A stretch of DNA of 6,655 nucleotides from Patescibacteria group bacterium (lineage in GTDB: Bacteria; Patescibacteriota; Minisyncoccia; JAHISW01; Tagabacteraceae): positions 1-6,655 of the forward strand of contig JAHISW010000028.1 of NCBI GenBank assembly GCA_018817995.1, written 5' to 3'. Below, piece after piece: positions 1 through 5,618 of this stretch. The notes below the pieces were generated by a model. The model was given only the letters and a program-made list of their open reading frames with translations, did no database searches and was not told where the DNA came from. Every line of letters begins with the position of its first letter. Positions within the stretch are counted from its first letter, which is position 1. Both the position numbers and the translations under genes were made by a program.

Positions 1-316
1 CGCCCCCACTTACCAGTGGATACTTGTTTTGACTTATTTGGTAACCTTTTGGCAAGTCTGGATAAAAATAGTTTTTTCTGTCCCATTGCGTATAATCTGC
101 CAAGGTTCCGCCAATGGCCAAGCCTGTCCGCAGAACATGTTTTACAGCCTCCTTATTTATGACAGGCAAAACACCCGGATACCCCATACACACGGGACAA
201 ACATTCACATTGGGGTGTTTTTCATTGGGGTCATTCAAAGAATCGCAAAACATCTTTGTTTTGGTTTTTAGTTCTATGTGTATTTCCAGGCCAATTGTTG
301 GGACAAGTTTAGACAT
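1..316 (-). CDS. gatB: Aspartyl/glutamyl-tRNA(Asn/Gln) amidotransferase subunit B, N-terminal part (3' end beyond window)
   Basis: This is the first 105 codons of GatB, the tRNA-binding and kinase/transamidation subunit of the cytoplasmic GatCAB complex, which converts mischarged Glu-tRNA(Gln) or Asp-tRNA(Asn) to the correct aminoacyl-tRNA. I translated it by hand from the ATG at 316-314; the protein begins MSKLVPTIGLEIHIELKTK. Family signatures follow: KMFC near residues 21-24, CPVCMGYPGVLPVIN at 40-54, and WDRKNYFYPDLPKGYQISQ at 78-96, which is one of the most conserved GatB blocks. The frame stays open to the window edge, and a full-length GatB would be about 470-500 residues. It starts 23 bp after the rlmN stop, so it is probably in the same operon. 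No Shine-Dalgarno sequence precedes the ATG; an extended -10-like TGCTACTAT lies just upstream instead. gatA and gatC are not in the window. Confidence 0.95.
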   Translation of the reverse strand, partial: MSKLVPTIGLEIHIELKTKTKMFCDSLNDPNEKHPNVNVCPVCMGYPGVLPVINKEAVKHVLRTGLAIGGTLADYTQWDRKNYFYPDLPKGYQISQNKYPLVSGG

Positions 317-339
317 ATCTAATATAGTAGCAAATACAG

Positions 340-1335
340 TTAGTTCCTTAAAGCTAGTTGTCCGCAGGCGGCTTTGATTTCTCCACCAAAACGATAGCGT
401 TGGCTAACCGGCACACCTGATTTTTCAAGGACTTCTTTAAATTCTTTTATAGTTTTAGGATCAGAAGGCTCCATGCCTTCTTTGTCTGCAGGGTTATAAA
501 TAATTAGATTTACAAAATGTAAAGGTTTGTATAATAGTTTTGCTAATTCTTTAGCGTGCTCTTTGGAATCATTTATTCCTTTCAATAAAAGATATTCAAA
601 CATTACTTGACGAGAAGTTTTCTTAATATATTCATCAATTGCACACATAACTTTTTCTAAAGGATATTTTTTATTAACGGGCATCAATTTTGAACGCAAA
701 TTATTGTCGGGCGCATGTAAAGAAAGGGCCAAATTAACTTGAATATTTTCTTTTGCCAGTTTTTTTATACCTGTAACTATTCCGCAGGTTGAAATGGAAA
801 TTTTTCTTGCGCCAATGTCTAACCCTTCTTTGTCATTCAAGACTCTAATTGCATTAAGGACATTATCATAATTTAAAAAAGGTTCACCCATTCCCATAAA
901 AACAACATTAGATACACGCTGGTTCTTAGTTTTTAGGAGGCGTGCAAAAAACAAAACCTGATTAACAATTTCTTCTACTGTCAGATTCCTTTCAAAACCC
1001 ATACTCCCAGTCGCGCAAAACACACAACCCATAGGACAACCGACTTGAGATGAAACACAAACTGTATTTCTTTTTCCAATATGTTTCATCAAAACACTTT
1101 CAATTTTATTTCCATCTTTAAGAACAATAATCGCTTTTTTTGTATCCCCGTCTTCTTTTGTGTCGCCTTTTATTTTTAACAAGCATTCTTGTCTCAAATT
1201 ATTTCTCAAACAAGAAGGTAGATTTTTGGCCTCAGACCAATTTTCTATTAGATTTTTAAAAACCGCCTCTTTTGCTTGCTTGAGACGATATTCCGGTTCT
1301 TTTTCTAGAACTTTTTTCAAGCAATTTATATCCAT
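340..1335 (-). CDS. rlmN: Dual-specificity 23S rRNA (A2503-C2) / tRNA (A37-C2) methyltransferase RlmN
   Basis: A 331-residue radical-SAM enzyme that methylates C2 of A2503 in 23S rRNA, and in characterised members also A37 of some tRNAs. The radical SAM cluster motif CxxxCxxC is C100-C104-C107 (GCPMGCVFC). C93 in VCVSSQVGC matches the E. coli C118 position, which resolves the covalent RNA intermediate. C324 in AACGQL matches the methyl-carrying E. coli C355. SAM-binding blocks include VVFMGMGEPFLNYDNV (144-159) and the SISTCGI and LALSLHAP segments (180-209). Length is slightly short for the family (about 340-390) but intact. The ATG at 1335 follows the obg TAA by one base (TAACATG), which suggests translational coupling. 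No Shine-Dalgarno motif is visible in the A/T-only stretch before it. Cfr is the main alternative; an operon of housekeeping genes and the general pattern favour RlmN. Confidence 0.95.
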   Translation of the reverse strand: MDINCLKKVLEKEPEYRLKQAKEAVFKNLIENWSEAKNLPSCLRNNLRQECLLKIKGDTKEDGDTKKAIIVLKDGNKIESVLMKHIGKRNTVCVSSQVGCPMGCVFCATGSMGFERNLTVEEIVNQVLFFARLLKTKNQRVSNVVFMGMGEPFLNYDNVLNAIRVLNDKEGLDIGARKISISTCGIVTGIKKLAKENIQVNLALSLHAPDNNLRSKLMPVNKKYPLEKVMCAIDEYIKKTSRQVMFEYLLLKGINDSKEHAKELAKLLYKPLHFVNLIIYNPADKEGMEPSDPKTIKEFKEVLEKSGVPVSQRYRFGGEIKAACGQLALRN

Positions 1336-1336
1336 G

Positions 1337-2305
1337 TTATTTTTTAAAAATTTTTTGTTTATTTATTTCACGTAATATTTTTTCAACTTCTTTTATGCTC
1401 TCTTCGTCAATTATAGATATCGGTGTTACTTTTTTACTCACTTTTTTTAACACCTTAAGTTTTTCTTCAATTTCTTTTTTTTCCAATAAATCAGTTTTAC
1501 TTAAAAAGATATATTCCGCTTTTTCTAAAAGCTCTTTATTATAAGCGCCGAGTTCTTTTCTGATAATTTCATAATCTTTTAAAGGATCTTTTGATTCTGA
1601 TGAAATAAAATGAAAAATAACTCGAGTCCTTTCTATATGGTGCAGAAATTTTATACCAAGACCTTTTCCACTCGACGCTCCTTCAATAAGACCCGGAATA
1701 TCAGCCAAAACCAGTTCGTAGTAAACACCTAAATTTGGATCAAGGGTTGTAAAAGCATAATTAGCCACTTTGCTTTTTGCATTGGTTAACTCGTTCAACA
1801 AGCTGGATTTGCCAACATTGGGTAATCCAACAAAACCAACATCGGCAATCAGTTTAAGCTCAAGTCTTAGGTCAAACTCCTCCCCTAGCGAACCCTCCTG
1901 AAATTCCATGGGTGTTGTATTTGTTGACGAGCGAAATTCAAAATTGCCCTTTCCGCCTCTCCCTCCCCTAGCTACTTGAATACGCTGGCCTATAGAAATA
2001 ATCTCGGAAGTTTTTTTGTTTGTTAGATTATGAATTACCGTACCAATCGGTATTTTCAAAACAAGATCTTCTCCGTTCGCTCCGTCATTGAAATGGCTAC
2101 CTCCCCTTTGCCCCTTTTTCGCTCCCAATTTTTTTCTGTAGCGAAACTGCCTGAGCATGTCAATTTCCGAGACACCTTTCATATAGATACTTCCCCCATT
2201 GCCACCATGGGCGCCCGCCGGACCTTTGCCTATTTTTAAGAAAGCCACGGCGCCATCTCCTCCGTCGCCCGCTTTTATTTGAATTGTTACATCATCTATT
2301 AACAC
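1337..2305 (-). CDS. obg: Obg/CgtA family GTPase, short form without OCT domain
   Basis: A 322-residue Obg-family GTPase; family members act in late 50S ribosomal subunit assembly and stress signalling. Residues 1-155 form the glycine-rich Obg fold, with KAGDGGDGAVAF, GGNGGSIY, KKGQRGGSHFNDGANGED and ARGGRGGKGN. The G domain follows: G1 is GLPNVGKSS (160-168), switch I is FTTLDPNLG (185-193), G3 is DIPGLIEGA (202-210), and G4 is SKTD (269-272) in place of canonical NKxD. The segment between switch I and G3 is several residues shorter than usual. The protein ends soon after the G domain, so the C-terminal OCT domain of E. coli-type (about 390) and B. subtilis-type (about 428) Obg is absent. 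The start is GTG at 2305: VLIDDV aligns with the usual MFIDE start. It lies 11 bp after the IMPDH/GMPR stop, with only a weak A-rich AAAAGAAA upstream. Confidence 0.95.
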   Translation of the reverse strand: MLIDDVTIQIKAGDGGDGAVAFLKIGKGPAGAHGGNGGSIYMKGVSEIDMLRQFRYRKKLGAKKGQRGGSHFNDGANGEDLVLKIPIGTVIHNLTNKKTSEIISIGQRIQVARGGRGGKGNFEFRSSTNTTPMEFQEGSLGEEFDLRLELKLIADVGFVGLPNVGKSSLLNELTNAKSKVANYAFTTLDPNLGVYYELVLADIPGLIEGASSGKGLGIKFLHHIERTRVIFHFISSESKDPLKDYEIIRKELGAYNKELLEKAEYIFLSKTDLLEKKEIEEKLKVLKKVSKKVTPISIIDEESIKEVEKILREINKQKIFKK

Positions 2306-2316
2306 AATTGTTTCTT

Positions 2317-3399
2317 TTATATTTTTGGCATTCCTTCTTCATACCCAGCCCTTGTTTGATAAACAAATTTTCCTTTTTGTAAAAAATTAACCAACCTCTT
2401 TGTGCCAACATAACTCATTGAAGAACACAGGCCTTCTATCATGCTTTCGACTATTGATTTTACTGGGCCAGTATAGGGAATTTTTCTTAAAACACCTTCC
2501 GGTGTTCTGGTCTTGCCTAGATTACCATTTCCAAGACGATCTAGCTGATGTTCTAAGGACGCGGAACCACGATAAATTTTCCAAAGTTCGTTAGTATCTC
2601 TGTGTAGTTGACCGGGCGATTCATCTGCCCCAGCAAATAAACTGCCTATCATTACCGTATCAGCTCCGGCAACAATCGCCTTGCCTATGTCAGAAATAAA
2701 TTTAATCCCACCGTCTGCTATAATAGGTGTACCAAATTTTTGAGCAATCGCGGAACACAAAGCAATAGCTGTGATTTGTGGAATTCCTACACCTGCGACT
2801 TCTCTTGTTTTGCAGGCCGAACCTGGCCCTATCCCCACTTTAACACCATCTGCCCCCGCTTCAATTAGCATCAAGGTGGCTTCCGAAGTATCTACGTTTC
2901 CAACAATCAATTGAACTTTTTTGAAAACTTTTTTTATTTCTTTGGTTGCTTTTTGTACTTTTTCGCAATTTGCTCTTGCCGTATCAAGCAACAAAACGTC
3001 AATTCCTGCTTTCAGCAAAGACTCAGTTTCCAACATGTAATTTTTGCTTAATCCTACCGCAGCTCCGACTTTCAGTTTTGCTTTTTTAACTTTTTTTACT
3101 TCTTCAACTCTCTCCTTGATGGGCGCGAACTGGTGAATAAAACCCAACCCTCCGCTTTTGGCGATGGCAATAGCCATACGAGAACCTGTCACGGTGTCCA
3201 TGTTTGCAGAAACAATCGGAATGTCTATTTTAATCTTTTCGCTTAGTCGCGCCTTTAAATCTAAAATGTCCGAACGACTACTGATATTAGAAAAATTATC
3301 TTTGATTGTTACATCCGGAAAAGTTACAGCAATATTTTCAGGCAAACCTTTCTTTCGTAAATAATCTCGCACTATTTTGTCTATGTCGTTTTTGTTCAT
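2317..3399 (-). CDS. IMP dehydrogenase / GMP reductase family enzyme lacking CBS domains
   Basis: A TIM-barrel purine-nucleotide oxidoreductase: either IMPDH (IMP to XMP) or GMP reductase (GMP to IMP). I chose the ATG at 3399, giving 360 residues, because it forms a 4-bp ATGA overlap with the rpiB stop. A longer reading to 3471 would run 76 bases into rpiB and add a basic tail unlike the family. Visible motifs: SANMDTVT (64-71), GGLGFIHQ (83-90), LLLDTARAN (137-144), the catalytic loop GIGPGSACKTREVAGVGIPQ (189-208) with Cys196 and Thr198, and IADGGI (227-232). The C-terminal flap has YRGSASLEHQL, RTPEGV and IPYTGPV. The chain passes directly from IHQF to the next strand (KLKVGAAVG), where IMPDHs usually insert two CBS domains. 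In my alignment the IMPDH flap Arg-Tyr pair reads Arg288-Leu289, and MSYVGT resembles the TYVGA of GMP reductases. The family is certain; the reaction direction is not, so no symbol is given. Confidence 0.9.
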   Translation of the reverse strand: MNKNDIDKIVRDYLRKKGLPENIAVTFPDVTIKDNFSNISSRSDILDLKARLSEKIKIDIPIVSANMDTVTGSRMAIAIAKSGGLGFIHQFAPIKERVEEVKKVKKAKLKVGAAVGLSKNYMLETESLLKAGIDVLLLDTARANCEKVQKATKEIKKVFKKVQLIVGNVDTSEATLMLIEAGADGVKVGIGPGSACKTREVAGVGIPQITAIALCSAIAQKFGTPIIADGGIKFISDIGKAIVAGADTVMIGSLFAGADESPGQLHRDTNELWKIYRGSASLEHQLDRLGNGNLGKTRTPEGVLRKIPYTGPVKSIVESMIEGLCSSMSYVGTKRLVNFLQKGKFVYQTRAGYEEGMPKI

Positions 3400-3848
3400 T
3401 GGTCTATCTTTTTGATGCGACGGAGGTGGCGTTCGTTTTTTCCTTCGCTTGAAAAACTTGTTTCCAGCCAAAGTTTTACCGCTTCTCTTGCTTCTTCCTC
3501 GCTTAAAAATCTTGCGCCAAGAGATAAAATATTGGCATTATTGTGCTCGCGGGAAAGTTTTATGATCTCTTTTTTGTTGCCATAATAAACCACGGCTCGT
3601 ACATTTTTAAAACGATTTGCTGTCATTGCCTCCCCTTGCCCGGAACCTCCTAAAATTATTCCTTTTATATTTTCGGGGTTTTCTGAGATTTCTTTTGCTA
3701 AGGGTTTTATAAAATCAGAATAATCATCTTGTTCCACAAAAGAAAAAGCGCCAAAGTCCTTCACTTCGTATTTTTGTTCCACAAGCCATTTTCTTAATAA
3801 CTCCTTTAATTCAAAACCGGCATGGTCTGATGCTAAATAAATTTTCAT
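3396..3848 (-). CDS. rpiB: Ribose-5-phosphate isomerase B (RpiB/LacAB family), Glu-type active site
   Basis: A 150-residue sugar-phosphate isomerase that interconverts ribulose 5-phosphate and ribose 5-phosphate, linking glycolytic intermediates to nucleotide precursors. The N-terminal IYLASDHAGFELK (3-15) carries the family Asp8-His9. The active-site loop is GGSGQGEAMTANR (67-79) and REHNNANIL (100-108) carries His102. E. coli-type RpiB has a catalytic Cys in CGTGIG; here that position is Gly. From memory, the loop matches the Mycobacterium tuberculosis type (GGSGNGE), in which a Glu serves as base, so Glu73 is the predicted base. The length is normal. The start lies 4 bp after the gap stop and the TGA overlaps the next gene's ATG, so the gene sits inside a coupled operon. 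RpiB is more likely than LacA/LacB galactose-6-phosphate isomerase because no galactose genes are nearby. Confidence 0.92.
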   Translation of the reverse strand: MKIYLASDHAGFELKELLRKWLVEQKYEVKDFGAFSFVEQDDYSDFIKPLAKEISENPENIKGIILGGSGQGEAMTANRFKNVRAVVYYGNKKEIIKLSREHNNANILSLGARFLSEEEAREAVKLWLETSFSSEGKNERHLRRIKKIDQ

Positions 3849-3852
3849 AAAA

Positions 3853-4854
3853 TTAAAGATAATTCTTTAAAGATTGAATGTGTTTAACAAGCATTGCGCA
3901 GTATCCCCATTCATTGTCATACCATGAAAGAATTTTTACCAAATCACCATCAACGACTCTGGTCATAGACAGATCAACAATAGACCCGAAGGGTTCCTTT
4001 AATATGTCTGTTGACGTTAATGGCTCTTCTGTAACTTTTATAATTCCTTCCCATTCAAGCTTTTTGCACGCTTCTCTAAAAATATTATTAACTTCCTCAA
4101 CAGAAGTAGGCTTTTCTGAAACAAAAGTAAAATCAATTATGGAACCGGAGATAACGGGAACTCTCATGGCTATCCCGTCAAATTTTCCTTCCATTTCGGG
4201 TATTGCCTTTGATGTGGCATCAGCGGCGCCCGTACTTGATGGGACTATATTCGTGGCAGCGGCTCTCCCTCTTCTGTAATCTTTTTTGTTGGGCCCATCA
4301 ACCAAATTTTGGGTTGCCGTATATCCATGGACCGTATTTAGAATGGCTTTTTTAATTCCCAGCGCTTGCGACAAAATCATGGCTACCGGCGTTACCGCGC
4401 CTGTAGTACAAGAAGCGTTTGACGTAATTTTGCTTTTTGCGATAACTCCTTCTCCAACATTTGGGTTAAAAGTTACAGTATCCCCATCGTCTTTGGGGAC
4501 GGGCGCTGTTATCACCACTCTTTTTGCTCCGGCATCAAGATGCGCCTTTGCTTTTTCATAAGAAGAAAAAATACCTGTTGACTCCACAACTATATCAATA
4601 TCCAAATCTTTCCATGGAAGTTTAGATGGATCTTTTTCTTGAAGAAATTTTATTTTGTCTAATTTGTCTTTCGGCGCGCTAAATCTTCCATAGACACTGT
4701 CATGTTCCAATAAATAAACAAGATTTTCTCTGTCCGCCAAATCGTTTACGGCAACAATTTCCCAACCCGAAACTCCAAAAGATTGCTTCAAAAAAATTCT
4801 ACCTATCCGACCAAGGCCGTTTATTGCGATTTTTATCCCGTTAGAAGTTTTCAT
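3853..4854 (-). CDS. gap: Type I glyceraldehyde-3-phosphate dehydrogenase
   Basis: A 333-residue phosphorylating GAPDH converting glyceraldehyde 3-phosphate, NAD(P)+ and phosphate to 1,3-bisphosphoglycerate in glycolysis. The Rossmann motif INGLGRIGRI is at 11-20, and VAVND ends in Asp38, the acidic residue usually linked to NAD preference. HDSVYGRF (51-58) and ESTGIF (91-96) follow. The catalytic motif is SNASCTT, with Cys149; the catalytic His176 is in NTVHGYT. RRGRAAATNIVPSSTGAA (194-211) and SWYDNEWGY (310-318) complete the signature. After CTT the usual Asn-Cys is Gly-Ala (CTTGAVTPVA), a modest deviation. Start is ATG at 4854; only an A-rich AAGAATTAAAA precedes it. It appears to be the first gene of a six-gene run. 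It is preceded by a 139-bp region with an extended -10 promoter and a hairpin, so it probably has a roughly 95-nt leader. Confidence 0.97.
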   Translation of the reverse strand: MKTSNGIKIAINGLGRIGRIFLKQSFGVSGWEIVAVNDLADRENLVYLLEHDSVYGRFSAPKDKLDKIKFLQEKDPSKLPWKDLDIDIVVESTGIFSSYEKAKAHLDAGAKRVVITAPVPKDDGDTVTFNPNVGEGVIAKSKITSNASCTTGAVTPVAMILSQALGIKKAILNTVHGYTATQNLVDGPNKKDYRRGRAAATNIVPSSTGAADATSKAIPEMEGKFDGIAMRVPVISGSIIDFTFVSEKPTSVEEVNNIFREACKKLEWEGIIKVTEEPLTSTDILKEPFGSIVDLSMTRVVDGDLVKILSWYDNEWGYCAMLVKHIQSLKNYL

Positions 4855-4911
4855 GTTGATTTTAATTCTTAATTAATAGTAAATATACAAAAATTTTTCT
4901 GTTAATTTTCA

Positions 4912-4939
4912 TCATCCCGTTGAACTTCTAACGGGACGA
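4912..4939 (-). promoter_or_regulatory. Hairpin in the predicted 5' leader of gap
   Basis: In the minus-strand RNA, TCGTCCCGTT pairs with AACGGGATGA around the 8-nt loop AGAAGTTC, giving a 10-bp stem with one G-U pair. The opposite-strand RNA would have an A-C mismatch at that position, so the fold favours the gap transcript. No U-tract follows, so it is not a simple terminator. It begins about 10 nt after the predicted transcription start and ends 57 nt before the gap ATG. Its role is unknown; mRNA 5'-end stabilisation or regulation is possible. It matches no riboswitch class I can name. Confidence 0.5.
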
Positions 4940-4956
4940 GTATTAAATACAATTTT

Positions 4957-4983
4957 ATTATAGCAAAAAAGACAGCATGTTAA
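4957..4983 (-). promoter_or_regulatory. Predicted extended -10 promoter for the gap-rpiB-guaB/C-obg-rlmN-gatB run
   Basis: Minus strand reads TTAACA (4983-4978; five of six matches to TTGACA), a 15-bp spacer, then TGC plus TATAAT (4965-4957). That is a perfect extended -10 element (TGnTATAAT). The short spacer is compatible with an extended -10 promoter, which depends little on the -35 element. The predicted start is near 4950, about 96 nt upstream of the gap ATG. The elements overlap the terminator of the preceding gene: the -35 lies in its hairpin and the TG in its T-tract. Confidence 0.7.
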
Positions 4984-4993
4984 TACTGTCCTT
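4965..4993 (-). terminator. Rho-independent terminator after the CDF-like gene
   Basis: Immediately after the TAA of the upstream gene, the minus-strand RNA reads GACAGTAT, loop TAAC, ATGCTGTC, then six U. This is an 8-bp stem with one wobble pair. A-G residues before the stem can extend pairing with the first U's. It separates the hydrolase/transporter pair from the gap run. The stem is only moderately GC-rich, so some read-through is possible. Confidence 0.75.
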
Positions 4994-5578
4994 TTATTCT
5001 TTTGCAACTTTTCTTGCATTTCTAATTAAACTAACACCACCCCAAAAAATAAGGGGAAAAATCAAGAAAGTTAGTATGGTATCAACATGGCTCCATCCTG
5101 TAAAATAAAGAACAAGCCCGCCACACACAACAGCCACAGATATTCCAGTATCACTGAGTATGTGATAAAAAAAGCCCCTCAAGCTGATATTTTTCCGGTC
5201 AGTTGGATACAGAATATATATTTGCGCCAAGTTGGCCAATAAACCAATGCTTGCCACAGTCAACATCCAAATTGATTGGACTTCTTCAAATTCATGCAAC
5301 CGATAAAGAGCACAACTTAAAATAAACAAGGACATTACTATCAAAATTACCCCCGTAGCAACAGTCGCGCGCACTTCTGCTCTCGGATCACCAAGGGCGA
5401 AATATACACATCCAAAAACAAAAATATGGCTTAACATATGAATACCGTCAGACGCTAAAGATAAGCTTTTGGAAACAAAAAATCCAAAAAAAACTTCCGC
5501 AAAGAAAACCGCAACAGTTATACAAAAAGCAAACAGAAGTCTTTTTTTGCTATGGCTATGCGCATGTTCATGCCCCAA
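4994..5578 (-). CDS. Short cation diffusion facilitator (CDF)-like membrane protein
   Basis: A 194-residue inner-membrane protein resembling the membrane half of CDF (ZitB/CzcD-type) divalent-metal exporters. A His-rich N-terminus, MGHEHAHSHSKK, is typical of zinc-type CDFs. About six hydrophobic segments lie near residues 13-34, 42-62, 70-92, 103-124, 134-158 and 165-185. LASDGIHMLSH (41-51) matches the TM2 block LADAGHMLTD, RAEV (66-69) matches the TM3 entry, GLLAN (112-116) matches TM4, and HILSD (139-143) is the canonical TM5 HxxxD site. Oddities: TM2 reads HxxxH (His47, His51) rather than HxxxD; the TM2-TM3 loop is short and lacks the usual FG; and the C-terminal cytoplasmic domain (about 90 residues) is missing. 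The start is TTG, supported by AAGGAGGT 8 nt upstream. It lies 40 bp after the hydrolase gene and is followed by a terminator. CDF-like fold is probable; metal transport is inference. Confidence 0.75.
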   Translation of the reverse strand: MGHEHAHSHSKKRLLFAFCITVAVFFAEVFFGFFVSKSLSLASDGIHMLSHIFVFGCVYFALGDPRAEVRATVATGVILIVMSLFILSCALYRLHEFEEVQSIWMLTVASIGLLANLAQIYILYPTDRKNISLRGFFYHILSDTGISVAVVCGGLVLYFTGWSHVDTILTFLIFPLIFWGGVSLIRNARKVAKE

Positions 5579-5585
5579 TCAAACC

Positions 5586-5593
5586 ACCTCCTT
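5586..5593 (-). promoter_or_regulatory. Near-perfect Shine-Dalgarno sequence fixing the TTG start of the CDF-like gene
   Basis: Minus strand reads AAGGAGGT within GGAAGGAGGTGG, an almost full complement to the 16S rRNA 3' end. An 8-nt spacer separates it from TTG at 5578. It decides the start, since no ATG in this frame fits as well and the His-rich N-terminus follows directly. It stands out because none of the other six gene starts in the window has a comparable site (the hydrolase start is off the window). Confidence 0.9.
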
Positions 5594-5618
5594 CCGAATT
5601 ATTTATTTCATTTTCAAA

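Noticed and set aside
29..377. Plus-strand open frames of 80 and 87 codons at the left end
   Set aside because: They are antisense to gatB, whose minus-strand translation matches conserved GatB blocks throughout.
1333..1356. A6-T5-A6 run at the obg-rlmN junction as a slippage or frameshift site
   Set aside because: Both genes are intact in their own frames and rlmN has its own ATG one base after the obg stop. The run fits AT-rich coding of Lys/Phe codons.
3399..3471. N-terminal extension of the IMPDH/GMPR gene starting at 3471 (basic peptide MAGNKFFKRRKKR...)
   Set aside because: It lies entirely inside rpiB in another frame and has no family similarity. The ATG at 3399 forms a typical ATGA overlap and gives a normal N-terminus.
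3878..4561. Plus-strand open frames (133 and 91 codons) opposite gap
   Set aside because: They are antisense shadows of a strongly conserved gene, with no RBS and no recognisable protein features.
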